Shown in pieces: positions 1-8,881 of a stretch of 64,000 nucleotides of DNA. The stretch's first letter is position 1. The number at the start of each line of letters is the position of its first letter. Made by a program: the position numbers and the translations under genes. Origin of the DNA: Amycolatopsis sp. FDAARGOS 1241. GTDB taxonomy: Bacteria; Actinomycetota; Actinomycetes; Mycobacteriales; Pseudonocardiaceae. A model generated the notes under the pieces. It saw only the letters and a list, made by a program, of their open reading frames with translations, was not told the origin of the DNA and ran no database searches. The DNA is taken from NCBI RefSeq assembly GCF_016889705.1, contig NZ_CP069526.1, positions 5,766,001 through 5,830,000 on the forward strand. The letters run 5' to 3'.

Positions 1-229
1 CCGCGGCGAGGGTCCCCACCAGCGTCAGCAGGTACGCGAGCGACACCCACTGCACGGCCGCCAGCGGCTCCCCGAACTCGCGCTGCAGCGCCGGGAACGT
101 GAGCGTGACGATGCTCGCGTCCAGCTGGCCCATGAACGCGCCGAAGCACACCGCGCCCACCGCGAACCAGCCCGCGAGGTGGTGCTCGCGCACCGCCCGC
201 GGCCGCGGCCGCTCCACCAGCACCGCCAC
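1..229 (-). CDS. MFS drug exporter, DHA2 (EmrB/QacA) type, N-terminal fragment
   Basis: Reading leftward, the first 76 residues give a short basic cytoplasmic tail and then a first transmembrane helix with the motif GAFMGQLDASIVTLTFPAL. The D-x-S/T-I-V-x-x-A/T-x-P signature of helix 1 is typical of 14-helix drug:H+ antiporters of the EmrB/QacA family. The GTG start at 229 is preceded by a purine-rich GAAGGGGAAGG ribosome site. The gene leaves the window at base 1, so the rest of the transporter and its substrate cannot be judged. It is divergent from the gene at 431, with about 200 bp of shared control region. Confidence 0.8.
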   Translation of the reverse strand, partial: MAVLVERPRPRAVREHHLAGWFAVGAVCFGAFMGQLDASIVTLTFPALQREFGEPLAAVQWVSLAYLLTLVGTLAA

Positions 230-312
230 GCCTTCCCCTTCCCTCGAACATTTCGTTCTCACACAGAACTATACGAGGCGACTTTCGGCAGTGCAGCGCG
301 ATCGGTACCACA

Positions 313-322
313 GAGTTAACTC
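313..322. promoter_or_regulatory. Palindrome GAGTTAACTC in a divergent promoter region
   Basis: A perfect 10-bp palindrome lies between the exporter start at 229 and the unknown gene at 431. A smaller inverted repeat, GAAC-N5-GTTC, lies near 247-259. The AT-rich content contrasts with the surrounding coding DNA. Either could be a repressor site for the exporter. No regulator gene is adjacent, so this is only a suggestion. Confidence 0.3.
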
Positions 323-430
323 GGTATCCGAAGCACTATGTCCGACTGTCGCACATTGAGACCCGCACGGGGGCCGAGGTGCGCTCTGATGACGGGAACC
401 CTCGTCGCCGGCAGGACAGGAGCGTCCCGG

Positions 431-1024
431 ATGTCCCACCCCTCGGCACCGGTCACCAGCGCACGCCAGCTCAAGACCCCGCTGGCGCTTTCGCTGGCCG
501 ACCTCGCGGCGATCTTCGACGACCTGCAGTTCACGCTGCGCTGCTGCGAGCGCCTGCTCGTGGAGCTGGACCGCGGGGCGCAGAGCGACCCCGCGGTGGT
601 CGAATCGCTGTGGGTCTCGGCCCTGAACTCCTACGCCCGCTGCTTCCGCCCCGGCGAGCGCGGCATGGGGCTGACCGAGGCCGACCTCAAGGCCACCGGC
701 GTCGAAGGCGACGTCGTGGAGTGGCACGGTCTGCTGCGCAAGATCCGCAAGTTCGCCGTCACCGGCGAGACCAACCCGCGCGAGACCTACTCGATCGGGG
801 TCACGCAGGACGCGGACGGCCGGCCCGAGGGCATCGTCATCACCTCGGTCGTCAACCCGGTCGTGGACGACGTGACCGTCCGCCAGACCGGGCGGCTCGC
901 GTTCGAGCTGAGCAAGCTGCTCGACGAGCGCATCAAGGAGCACCAGAAGAAGGTGTTCGCCGCCGTCGAGGACCTGCCGCGGGCGAAGCTCGACGAACTG
1001 CCGGCCATCGAGATCACTTCCTGA
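431..1024 (+). CDS. Conserved hypothetical protein (197 aa), predicted cytosolic
   Basis: I do not recognise a characterised family. The protein has no signal peptide or membrane helix. It opens with a Ser/Pro/Ala tail, then reads as mostly helical sequence (about residues 15-70, LADLAAIFDDLQFTLRCCER) followed by a more mixed half and a charged C-terminal helix (KLLDERIKEHQKKVFAAVED). ATG at 431 is chosen over the upstream in-frame ATG at 338 because GACAGGAG sits at 414-421 at good spacing, and the upstream extension is low-complexity Arg/Pro sequence with no obvious ribosome site. It converges on the phospholipase gene across a hairpin. Confidence 0.75.
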   Translation: MSHPSAPVTSARQLKTPLALSLADLAAIFDDLQFTLRCCERLLVELDRGAQSDPAVVESLWVSALNSYARCFRPGERGMGLTEADLKATGVEGDVVEWHGLLRKIRKFAVTGETNPRETYSIGVTQDADGRPEGIVITSVVNPVVDDVTVRQTGRLAFELSKLLDERIKEHQKKVFAAVEDLPRAKLDELPAIEITS

Positions 1025-1144
1025 CCCCGCCGCTCGGGACCGCCGGAACCCGGCGGGATGTCCTTCGGGCACTCCGCGGGGAGAAACGGGCACTCCCGCC
1101 CGGGTGCGCGTGCACTCGCCGGGGCGGGAGCGATGACCTGGTGT

Positions 1145-1184
1145 GGACGCGGGTGCGGGAGCCTTCCCTCGCGCACCCGCGTCC
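1145..1184. terminator. Bidirectional hairpin between convergent genes
   Basis: A 13-bp perfect stem (GGACGCGGGTGCG at 1145-1157, its complement at 1172-1184) with a 14-nt loop sits between the stops at 1024 and 1221. There is no clear T-tract, which is usual for actinobacterial hairpin terminators. Confidence 0.55.
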
Positions 1185-1220
1185 TTGCCAACCAGCTGCC
1201 AACCGACCGGCGGCCGGCAC

Positions 1221-3422
1221 TCAGCCGGTGATGCTGTCCGAACCGTTCTCCAGGTGCCCGACGTAGCGGCGCGACCAGGAGCTGTCGCCCACCAGCGTCA
1301 CGCTCAGGTCGTACCAGCCGTGGGACGACGCGCACGGGTCCACCGAGTGCAGCGTGCGGCCGTGCGCCGGCACGCGGTAGGTGCGCGGGCGGTCGTTGGA
1401 GTAGTGGTTCGGTGCGACGGTGAACGTCACCGCGCGCGAGCCGTCGTTGACCAGCTCGAGCAGCAGCCGCGGCGTCGAGCCGAGCCCGCCGTCGTGGTAG
1501 GTCGCGGTGACCTGCGCGGTGCGGCCGGCCGCGTCGACGTCGCCGGTGAAGTGACGCAGGAAGCGGTTCGGGCCGACCACCGTGAGGTCGTAGGTCCCAC
1601 CGCCGATCTCCACCGAGCCGGGCACGGTCTCGTCCCGGACCGTGTTCGACGGCGCCACCGTGTACTGGCCCGGGAACTTCGCCGGGTAGTCCGCGAGCGA
1701 CGGGGTCGCCGCCGTGTTGTCGTACACCGAGAAGTGGCTGGCCTTGCTCACGTGCTTGCCGTTGTTGCTGAACGACAGCTTCGCCGTCACCGCGCCGCCG
1801 GCGCCGAAGGCGAACCCGTCGAGGTTCGCGTTGGGCTGGTACGGCAGGGCCCGCGCCTTCTTGGTCCCGGGCTCCTGCACCGGCAGCTTGTTCGTGGTCA
1901 CCGGCGGCTGGTACGCGCCACCGGCCGGGTCACCGATCACGGCGGTCTTCGGCAGCGCCGGCAGGCCGTAGACCGGCGCCTTGAAGTCGAACGCGCCGGT
2001 GAGGTCACCGCACACGCTGCGGCGCCACGCGCTGATGTTCGGGCAGCGCGCGGGCTTGCCGAGCGCGTCGGTCCACTTCTCGAGGAACTGGATCACCGAC
2101 GTGTGGTCGGAGACCTCCGAGGTCACCCAGCCACCGCGGGTCCACGGCGAGATCAGGATCAGCGGCACGCGGAACCCGAGCCCGACGGGCATCGGCTGCG
2201 TGGCCCCCGCGTTGGCGAGCGCGCCGGAGGTCTCGAGGTAGAACTCGTCGGTCGTGCCCGGCGCCGGCACGGGCGGCGGCACGTGGTCGAACTGCCCGTC
2301 GTTCTCGTCGTAGTCGATGATCACGAGCGTCGAGTTGAAGACGTCGGGGTCGGCGTTGAGCGATTCGAGGACCCGGTTGACGTAGTAGGCGCCGTCGTTC
2401 GGCGGGCCGTCGGGGTGCTCGGAGAAGGCCTGGTTGGTGACGACCCACGACACCTGCGGCAGCTTGCCGGCCACGACGTCGGCGCGGATCGCGTCGGCGA
2501 GGTTGTCGGCGTTGGCGGACAGGCCGGTGTGCGGTTCGGGGACGATCGCCACGCCCTGGTCGTAGTAGACGTTGCCGGGCGCGGCGGTGCCGCCCTGCGA
2601 GGGGTCGAGTTTGGCGAAGGTGTCGAAGTATTCGAGGCCGTTGTCGCCGTAGTTGTCCGAGCCCTGGTAGACCTTCCAGCTGTAGCCGGCCTTCTGCAGC
2701 GTCTCGGCGTAGCTCTCCCACAGCAGGTGCTTGCCGAGTTCGTCACCGCCGTTGTAGGCCACGTAGTCGCCGTGCTGCTTTGCGGCGTTGATCGAGCCGC
2801 TCCACAGGTAGGTGCGGTTCGGTCCGGTCGCGCTGAGCACCGAGCAGTGGTAGGCGTCGCCGACGGTGTAGGTGTCGGCCAGCGCGTAGTGCCACGGGAT
2901 GTCGGAGCGGTCGAGGTAGCCGAGCGTGGTCGGGCCGCCCTTGGCGTAGTACCAGCCGTTCATCAGGCCGCCGTACCAGGCGCCGTGCTGGTCGTCCCAG
3001 CTGTGCGAGGTGCCGCCGTAGCCCTGCGCGCCGACCTCCGAGGTGGGCGGCTGGTGGCCGGCCGGGTAGTCGGCCACCGCGGCGTCGGACAGGTGCCACG
3101 GGAACTGCGTGGCTTTCACCGGCGCGCCGGGCGCCGTCGTGGGCTGCTGGAACACCGACAGCCCCCCGGGCAGCTGGATGGTCGAGCGGTCGCCGAAGCC
3201 GCGCACGCCCTTGAGGCTGCCGAAGTAGTGGTCGAAGCTGCGGTTCTCCTGCATCAGGATCACCACGTGCTTGATGTCCCGCAGGTCTCCGTGGCGCTGC
3301 TGCGGGGCGGGCGGCCGGGGCGAGGCCTCGGCTTCGGTGGCGGACAGCCCGCCCCCGACGACCGCGGCGCCGGTGACCGCCGCGGCTGCGCCGAGGAAAC
3401 CTCTACGGGAAAGATCGGACAT
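1221..3422 (-). CDS. Tat-exported phosphocholine-specific phospholipase C
   Basis: This 733-residue enzyme would hydrolyse phosphatidylcholine or sphingomyelin outside the cell. The N-terminus MSDLSRRGFLGAAAAV is a twin-arginine (SRRGFL) Tat signal followed by a hydrophobic stretch ending near residue 35. The mature part begins with IKHVVILMQENRSFDHYFG, the hallmark ENRSFDHYFG metal/nucleophile region of the acid-phosphatase-like PLC family, and includes D-Y-D-E-N-D-G and SDHTS metal-binding segments. The last 200 residues resemble the two small beta domains found at the C-terminus of bacterial PC-PLCs. Length matches the family. ATG at 3422 follows GGAGG at ideal spacing; an in-frame upstream extension to 3602 is rejected. 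It stands alone and may serve phosphate or choline scavenging. Confidence 0.9.
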   Translation of the reverse strand: MSDLSRRGFLGAAAAVTGAAVVGGGLSATEAEASPRPPAPQQRHGDLRDIKHVVILMQENRSFDHYFGSLKGVRGFGDRSTIQLPGGLSVFQQPTTAPGAPVKATQFPWHLSDAAVADYPAGHQPPTSEVGAQGYGGTSHSWDDQHGAWYGGLMNGWYYAKGGPTTLGYLDRSDIPWHYALADTYTVGDAYHCSVLSATGPNRTYLWSGSINAAKQHGDYVAYNGGDELGKHLLWESYAETLQKAGYSWKVYQGSDNYGDNGLEYFDTFAKLDPSQGGTAAPGNVYYDQGVAIVPEPHTGLSANADNLADAIRADVVAGKLPQVSWVVTNQAFSEHPDGPPNDGAYYVNRVLESLNADPDVFNSTLVIIDYDENDGQFDHVPPPVPAPGTTDEFYLETSGALANAGATQPMPVGLGFRVPLILISPWTRGGWVTSEVSDHTSVIQFLEKWTDALGKPARCPNISAWRRSVCGDLTGAFDFKAPVYGLPALPKTAVIGDPAGGAYQPPVTTNKLPVQEPGTKKARALPYQPNANLDGFAFGAGGAVTAKLSFSNNGKHVSKASHFSVYDNTAATPSLADYPAKFPGQYTVAPSNTVRDETVPGSVEIGGGTYDLTVVGPNRFLRHFTGDVDAAGRTAQVTATYHDGGLGSTPRLLLELVNDGSRAVTFTVAPNHYSNDRPRTYRVPAHGRTLHSVDPCASSHGWYDLSVTLVGDSSWSRRYVGHLENGSDSITG

Positions 3423-3715
3423 GGGTGGGAACCTCCGGATAACGGCCGGCGCCCGCGCACGGGCGCGTCGGGTCCGCCGAAACCTACGGGCGCGGAACAG
3501 GTTCGGAGCGAACTTCCCCTGAACACCCGCTGACGCGAGCGGGAACCGTAGCCGGACTCGTCCGACCGGCGCAGTCCACACCGGACAGAGCGGACACGGC
3601 ACCGCCCCCGGACGCGAGTGGGATCACGGCTCGGTCACGTCCGCAACTTCGCGGCGATCCGCACGTCTTCTCCCGTACAGCAAGCTCGACCGAATTCGTG
3701 GGGGATCCAGAGTTG
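3423..3715. other. Gene-free divergent intergenic region
   Basis: About 290 bp between the phospholipase start (leftward) and the lipoprotein start (rightward). Apart from the GGAGG ribosome site of the phospholipase I see no convincing gene, repeat or strong palindrome. It must hold both promoters. Confidence 0.5.
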
Positions 3716-4225
3716 ATGCGCGCCGGCCGGTTCAGAACCGCTCTCGCAGCCGCTTCCGTCTCCGCCGCCGTGCTCACCACGGCGTGCACCGGCGGGCCCG
3801 GGGCGCCACCCGCTCCCCCGGCTCCCGTGAGCACGTCCGCGGCACCGACCGCGACCGCCGCCCCGGTGGTGGCCGCGGCCGGCACGGGGCTGAAGTTCCC
3901 GGGCAAGAGCCTCGACGTGCGGTTCACCGCGTACGACTTCACCACGAACTTCGCATCGTTCTACGTCACGCGGACCGAGCCGACCGGCGGCGGTCCGCAC
4001 GTGGCCGACGTCCCTGGCCTGCACCGGCTGCCGCTGGCTCCGGCGGCGCGGATCACGTCGAGCGACCCCGGCGGCTTCCCGTTCGAGACGTGCCCGCCGC
4101 AGAACTGCACCCCGGGGCACGAACTCGAAGCCGTGCTGGGTCACCACGCCCCCGGCGGCCTCTTCGCACGCATGGACGTCGACGTCTCCGACCAGATCAC
4201 CGCGATCGCGGAATCGGCGTACTGA
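3716..4225 (+). CDS. Small secreted lipoprotein of unknown function (169 aa)
   Basis: The N-terminus MRAGRFRTALAAASV has a basic n-region, a hydrophobic core and a lipobox-like VLTTAC with Cys near residue 22, so it is probably lipid-anchored at the outer face of the membrane. A Pro/Ala/Thr-rich linker (about residues 25-60) precedes a globular domain of about 110 residues. That domain contains a C-P-P-Q-N-C pair that may form a disulfide. ATG at 3716 is preferred to GTG at 3698 because it gives a normal signal peptide. No family recognised. It is followed by the convergent CGNR regulator. Confidence 0.7.
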   Translation: MRAGRFRTALAAASVSAAVLTTACTGGPGAPPAPPAPVSTSAAPTATAAPVVAAAGTGLKFPGKSLDVRFTAYDFTTNFASFYVTRTEPTGGGPHVADVPGLHRLPLAPAARITSSDPGGFPFETCPPQNCTPGHELEAVLGHHAPGGLFARMDVDVSDQITAIAESAY

Positions 4226-4258
4226 CGCGGGCGCTGCTGCGGGCGCCAGGCTCCCCCG

Positions 4259-4840
4259 TCAGCCGTTCTGCTGTGACCGCATGCGCGCCCGGTACGCGCG
4301 CAGGTTCACCGCGTTACCGCACACCTGCACGTTGTGCCACACGCCGCTGTTGTTGCGGGAGCGGTCGTAGAACGCCACCGCGCAACGGTTGTTGCGGCAG
4401 GTCTTCAGGCGCCGCCAGCGATCGGCGCGCTGGGCTTCGAGGACTTCGATGAGCACGATCGACGCCACGCGCCGCCAGCCGGTGCCGCGGGGCTCGGGCC
4501 GCAGCCAGCCGTCGGGCCCCGGCTGCAGCAGCACAGGAGCGCTGGGCAGCGCGCCCGCGTCCTCGGCGGCGTGGCCGGTGGCGGCCTGCAGCTCGTCGCG
4601 CAGATCACGCAGGTGCTCGACGTCGTCGGCAGTCAGCTCGACGCGCTCGGCCGGGCGTTCGGTGGCCTCGGCCCAGCGGTCGAGGGCGGCGTCGAGCCAG
4701 CGCTGCGCGTCGGCCACCTCGGCCAGCAGGTCCGTCTCGCGGGGTTTGCCCGCCGAGAGCGTGTTGAGCAGGTCGTGCACGAAACCCAGGCCGCCCGGGC
4801 TCACCTCGAGCTCGTAGCGGTCGGTGGCCGGCCAGTTCAT
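4259..4840 (-). CDS. CGNR zinc-finger transcriptional regulator
   Basis: The 193-residue protein has an N-terminal helical region (about residues 1-130, the ABATE-type putative stress-sensing domain). Its C-terminus is LKTCRNNRCAVAFYDRSRNN...WHNVQVCGNAVNLRAYRAR. C-x4-C and the C-G-N motif (C-G-N-R in most members, here C-G-N-A) are the zinc ligands and signature of the CGNR family, thought to bind DNA. ATG at 4840 is preceded by GGGAGGGG; longer in-frame starts lack a ribosome site. The start is immediately downstream of a cluster of three ATAGTCG boxes, which suggests autoregulation. Its targets are unknown. Confidence 0.85.
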   Translation of the reverse strand: MNWPATDRYELEVSPGGLGFVHDLLNTLSAGKPRETDLLAEVADAQRWLDAALDRWAEATERPAERVELTADDVEHLRDLRDELQAATGHAAEDAGALPSAPVLLQPGPDGWLRPEPRGTGWRRVASIVLIEVLEAQRADRWRRLKTCRNNRCAVAFYDRSRNNSGVWHNVQVCGNAVNLRAYRARMRSQQNG

Positions 4841-4856
4841 CCGCACCCCTCCCGGC

Positions 4857-4894
4857 ATAGTCGTCGATCTGTCGACTATTTCGATGCGACTATA
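4857..4894. promoter_or_regulatory. Triple ATAGTCG box, probable operator
   Basis: ATAGTCG (4857-4863) is followed after 9 bases by its exact inverse CGACTAT (4873-4879) and, 7 bases later, by another CGACTATA (4887-4894). The cluster starts 17 bases upstream of the CGNR regulator start codon, where a promoter or operator is expected. The last box also supplies a TATA-like -10 element on the minus strand. Confidence 0.55.
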
Positions 4895-5015
4895 ACCGAC
4901 CCGGGCAGCACGGTTGTTCGATCGGAGCTCGGGAAAGTTCCGACACAAGCACTGGTGCTTCGGTTACGTCGGATTTGCGTCGGAGCACCGGGAAACGCGC
5001 GACACGCCGGGCCCC

Positions 5016-5486
5016 TCAGGACAGGTGCTCTTCAAACGAGGATCGCGTGGCGGCACTGGAGCGGGCGAACTCGGCGACGTAGGGGTCGAAGTGCCCGCCC
5101 GGGATCAGCTCGAGCTTCTTCGGCTGCAGCGCGCGTTCGTAGGCGGCGAGCGCGAGGTCGGTCACGGTGATCGTGGCACCGAGCGCGACCACCAGCAGCA
5201 GCCGCGTCGGCGAAACCCGGCTGATCCACGCGCCGGCCTCGCACCTGCGCGCGGCGCGCGGGGAACGCACGGTGACCTGGTTGGCCCAGCTCCCCGCGGG
5301 GATGTCCTGCAGGTAGAACGCGAGGGCGTCCAGCGCACGGTACGACGCGGGCACGGCCGGATCGGCGCTCACGATCGGCTGCCTCCGCGGCGGCTCGCCA
5401 CGGCCGACGGCGCGGTCGTCTTCGGCGAACGCGTGCTCCAGCGCGGCGACCGCGTCCGACGGCCCCCGGCGCAGGCCCTTTGTCAT
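5016..5486 (-). pseudogene. C-terminal relic of an alpha/beta hydrolase
   Basis: The readable sequence (156 aa from ATG 5486) ends with SPTRLLLVVALGATITVTDLALAAYERALQPKKLELIPGGHFDPYV. This is recognisable as the last third of a dienelactone-hydrolase/peptidase-like alpha/beta hydrolase, including the catalytic His in GGHFDPY and the acid loop region (here GATITVTD, where an Asp is usually found). The N-terminal half with the G-x-S-x-G nucleophile elbow is missing. No upstream sequence supplies it before the carboxypeptidase gene. I infer a decayed or deleted gene, though a short expressed protein cannot be excluded. Confidence 0.6.
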
Positions 5487-5568
5487 GGGCAGCCTGAAGT
5501 GACTCCCGCCGCAGAAAGCCCTGGAACAGACCAGCTTCAGGGGGCCTCCCGACAGAAGTGACGCCGGT

Positions 5569-6893
5569 TCACTGCCGGTAGGGTGCGGCCGCGGCCTGCG
5601 CCGCCGTGACGAACGCGCCCTTGTTCTTCGGCCAGAACGTGCTGTCCACGCAGGAGTAACGGGGCAGGAACCCGCCGCACGTGCCGCTGGAGGCACCGAC
5701 CTCGAAGGTGAAGCCGGCGACGCCGAGCGCGCCGTAGGTGAAGTCGTCGGTGGTGCCGCTCGTGTCGTAGCCGACGGTCTCGCGGTTGGTGCCCACGACG
5801 TAACCGTTGGACGCGGTGAACTTCGCCCCGAGCTTGCGGTACTGCGCGTCGTTGGGGGAGGTCGCCTGGGTGAAGCCCCACGGGATGACGATGTCGTTGC
5901 CGTAGCTGTGCAACGTGATCATCGTGCCGCGCGCGGTCGCCGGCGCCGGATCGTCGTTCCCGGTCCCGCGCTGCACCGGGTAGATCGCGCGGAAGAACTT
6001 CTCCAGTGCCTGGGTCTCCGGCTCGGACCCGGCGCTCGCGCCCTGGTAGGTCTCGGCGCACGGCGAGTTCGAGTCGCCACCCCACTGAAAAGTGGAGTTG
6101 CGGTTCACGTCGATGCCGATGTTCGTGCCGGTGCAACCGCCGCGGCTGTTGTCGGCGTTCTTGCGCTGCAGCTTGGGCGAGTTGCCGCCGGAGGCGACGA
6201 CGTCGACGCCGTCGGGGTTCGCGATCGGGATCACCCACACCTCGGTGGTGTCCAGAATGGACTTCGCGGTGGCGTCGCTCGCGTAGCCGTCGGCGAGGTA
6301 GTCGATCCAGCGCCAGGCGAGCTCACCCGTCGAGATCTCGCGCGGGTGGATCTGGGCCATCAGCACGAACTTCGGTTTGGGCGAGGTCGTCGAGAGAGCG
6401 CAGTCACCGGCTTGCTTCTTGCTCAGGCAGATCGCCCGGAGGTCGTGCCCGCCCTGGCCTTTCGTCTTCTTCCACGACGGGCCGAGGTCGTACACCGTCG
6501 CGAGATCCGGGTGCGCGGCCGCGACCTGCGCCAGGTGCGCCTCCTGGGCGGCCACCGTGCGGTACCCGCCGTAGAACGTGTCGGCGGCGGCCGCGCGCGA
6601 GCTGCCGGCGGGCAGGTCTTTGTAGACGGTGTCGAAGTAGGACGGCCGGTACCCCAGCGCGCGCAGCCGCACCGCGACGGACTCGTCGCCCACGACGTAG
6701 GCCGCCCCGGCGTCGGACTCGCCGACGTCGAACCCGGCGCGGCCGAGCCCGGCGACCTGCACCGCTGTCGCCGGCACGCGCCAGAACACGGGGCGCCGGC
6801 GGCCGGCGCGGCGGTCGCGGTGCCGGCGGCCGGCCCCGCCACCAGCGCTCCGACCGCCGCGAGCGCAGCCTTCCACGACGACCTGGCCTTCAT
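5569..6893 (-). CDS. Secreted M14 zinc carboxypeptidase with an apparent frameshift after the signal peptide
   Basis: The catalytic domain has the M14 zinc ligands Q-I-H-P-R-E (His, Glu) and T-L-H-S-Y-G-N (His), N-P-D-G and D-V-N-R-N substrate-binding motifs and the general-base Glu in FTFEVG. It should remove C-terminal residues from extracellular peptides. A clean signal peptide (MKARSSWKAALAAVGALVAG...ATAAPAAGA) starts at ATG 6893 but lies one frame away from the catalytic domain. The switch must occur near 6785-6800, in a run containing CGGGGCG and GGCCGGCG. Upstream of that point the catalytic frame is arginine-rich junk. Either this is a sequencing indel or the gene is a fresh pseudogene. 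Coordinates span both parts. Confidence 0.8.
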
Positions 6894-7009
6894 CGGCTCT
6901 CCTCACGACGTGCGTCCGCAGCGGAACCGTCGGTGACCGGTCCGCAACGCACAGTGTGAACGGCGCGGACAAACCCGGCACACCTGCGAAAGTCGGAAGT
7001 CCCCCGGGT

Positions 7010-7951
7010 TCAGCCTTCCGTGAGGATCGTGGCCAGCAAACCGGCGGCGATGTTGCGCCCGGACACCACGAGCACCACAGGCCGGTCGGCGGGAACGAGG
7101 CCCGCCCGCAACGCGGCGAGCGCCGCCGCGGACGACCCTTCGGCCACGAGCCCCGCCGTGAGCGCGAGTTCGCGGACCGACCGGCGGATCGCGGCCTCGT
7201 CGACGTCGACCAGCCGCACCCCGGCCTCGCGCACGATCGCCGGAGTGATCGACTCCGGTTCGAGGTTGCCGACGAGCCCGTCGGCGATCGTGTCGCCCAC
7301 CGGCACGGTCACCACGTGTCCGGCCGCGACCGCGGCGGACACCGCGTGGCACGCGGCGGATTCGACGCCGAGCACCCGCACGTCCGGCCGCGCCCGGCGG
7401 GCGCCGAGCGCCGTGCCGGCCAGCAGCCCGCCGGCGCCCGTGGGCACCACGATCGTGAAGTCCTCGCCGAGGGTTTCGGCGACCTCGCCGACGAGCGTGC
7501 TCTGGCCCCCGATCACGTGCGGGTCGTTGTAGGCGGACACGAACTTCCGGCCCCCGGCCGCGAGTTCGAGCGCTTTCGCCTCCGCGCCGTCGTATCCACC
7601 GGGCGCCAGCACGAGCTCGACCGGGTAGGTGCGCAGGGCCGCGATCTTCGCCGGCGAGCCGCCCTCGGGCACGACCACAGTGGACTTCGCGCCGAGCAGG
7701 CGGGACGCGTGGGCGATGCCGAGCGCGTGGTTGCCCGCCGACGCCGTGACGACGGGGACGCCCTCGGCGGCATACGCGGTGAGCGCGGCGACCCCGCCGC
7801 GGACCTTGAACGAACCGGTGGGCTGCGCACCCTCGTACTTGAGGTACACCGGTACCTCGAGGCCCGCCGCGTGGTAGGGCAGCAGCGGGGTCCGCGCGAG
7901 GTTCCGCGCGACGGTTTCCCTTGCGCGGTCGAGGATTTCGTCGGCGATCAC
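7010..7951 (-). CDS. PLP-dependent threonine/serine dehydratase-like enzyme
   Basis: The 313-residue fold-type II PLP enzyme carries the cofactor lysine in P-T-G-S-F-K-V-R-G (about residue 49), the phosphate-contact loop ASAGNHALG and the glycine loop PTGAGGLLAG. The likely reaction is beta-elimination of ammonia from a hydroxy-amino acid to a 2-keto acid. There is no C-terminal ACT domain, so it resembles catabolic rather than biosynthetic threonine dehydratases. ATG at 7951 is preceded by GGGAGAA. It lies 24 bp downstream of the RpiR regulator on the same strand, so the two are probably one transcript. The exact substrate is not deducible. Confidence 0.85.
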   Translation of the reverse strand: MIADEILDRARETVARNLARTPLLPYHAAGLEVPVYLKYEGAQPTGSFKVRGGVAALTAYAAEGVPVVTASAGNHALGIAHASRLLGAKSTVVVPEGGSPAKIAALRTYPVELVLAPGGYDGAEAKALELAAGGRKFVSAYNDPHVIGGQSTLVGEVAETLGEDFTIVVPTGAGGLLAGTALGARRARPDVRVLGVESAACHAVSAAVAAGHVVTVPVGDTIADGLVGNLEPESITPAIVREAGVRLVDVDEAAIRRSVRELALTAGLVAEGSSAAALAALRAGLVPADRPVVLVVSGRNIAAGLLATILTEG

Positions 7952-7975
7952 GGTTTCTCCCGGGGGGATGGGGGT

Positions 7976-8881
7976 TCAGGCATCGCCGGCGAGCTCCCGG
8001 CGCAGCCGTGTGAGCAGTTCGTAGGTGTCGAGGGCGGGGTCGCGCCCCACGGCCATCGTGGCGAGCACCAGCATGTCGGCGACGAGCAGCCCGCCGATCG
8101 GTTCGGCCGTGAGGCCACCCGCCGACGCCTCGTCGCGCAGGACGACGTCGACGGAGCCGGTGATCTCCTCGCCGAGGTTCTCGGTCACGAGGATCAGCCC
8201 GGCCCCGGCGGCCCGCGCGTGGGCGGTGAGCAGCGCGAGCTCGGGCAGCACGCGGCCGGGCGCGAAGATCACCACCGCGTGGCGGGCCGAGAGGGCGAGC
8301 AGGTCGTCGGCGAGGGTGAAGCCGGTGGCGCCCGAGGAGACGGCGAACTTGCCGGCCCGGTTGAGCTTCAATGCGAGGTAGCGCGCGGACAGCTCGTTGA
8401 CACCCCAGCCGTAGCAGAACACCGTCGACGCGGGCGCGATGAGCTGCAGCGCGCGGCCCAGCGCCGCCGGGTCGGTCTTGCGGCCGAGCTCGGCGACGCG
8501 GTCACGGGCGTCGGCCACGACCCGCGCGGCGGTCGCCGCGAGGTCGCCGGCGGACCGGGTGAGCTGCAGGCGTTCGCTGATCTGCGGGGCCCCGGTGGCC
8601 ACCGTCGTCAGGTGCGCGCCGAGAGCCGCCTTGAGGTCCGGCAGGCCCGCGTAGCCGAGACGGCGCGCGGTGCGCACGACCGTGGCGTCGCTGGTGCCCG
8701 TGGCGCGGCCGATGTCGCCTGCGGTGGCGAGCATGACGCGCTGTGGCGGTGCCGCGACCAGGTAGCGGGCGACGACGCGTTCGGTCTTGCTCAACCGGGT
8801 CCACTCGTGGTTCACCCGGCTCGCGAGGGACAACCCCGATTCTGAAGTGTCCAATTCAGCTAGTGCCGTTTCTGTCGTCAC
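7976..8881 (-). CDS. RpiR/MurR-family transcriptional regulator
   Basis: 301 residues: an N-terminal RpiR helix-turn-helix (about 20-95; LSKTERVVARYLV...TSDATVVRTARRLGYAGLPDLK) and a C-terminal SIS sugar-isomerase fold (about 125-265; FCYGWGVNELSARYLALKL and later FAPGRVLPELALL). SIS domains in this family bind phosphosugars or related effectors. It probably controls itself, the dehydratase and the divergent gamma-glutamyltransferase. The GTG start codon at 8881 lies inside a perfect 17-bp palindrome, an arrangement that would let the protein block its own expression. Confidence 0.88.
   Translation of the reverse strand: MTTETALAELDTSESGLSLASRVNHEWTRLSKTERVVARYLVAAPPQRVMLATAGDIGRATGTSDATVVRTARRLGYAGLPDLKAALGAHLTTVATGAPQISERLQLTRSAGDLAATAARVVADARDRVAELGRKTDPAALGRALQLIAPASTVFCYGWGVNELSARYLALKLNRAGKFAVSSGATGFTLADDLLALSARHAVVIFAPGRVLPELALLTAHARAAGAGLILVTENLGEEITGSVDVVLRDEASAGGLTAEPIGGLLVADMLVLATMAVGRDPALDTYELLTRLRRELAGDA

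Noticed and set aside
1143..3533. Long plus-strand frame of about 800 codons opposite the phospholipase
   Set aside because: It is the Val/Arg-rich shadow of a well-supported gene; no recognisable motif or ribosome site.
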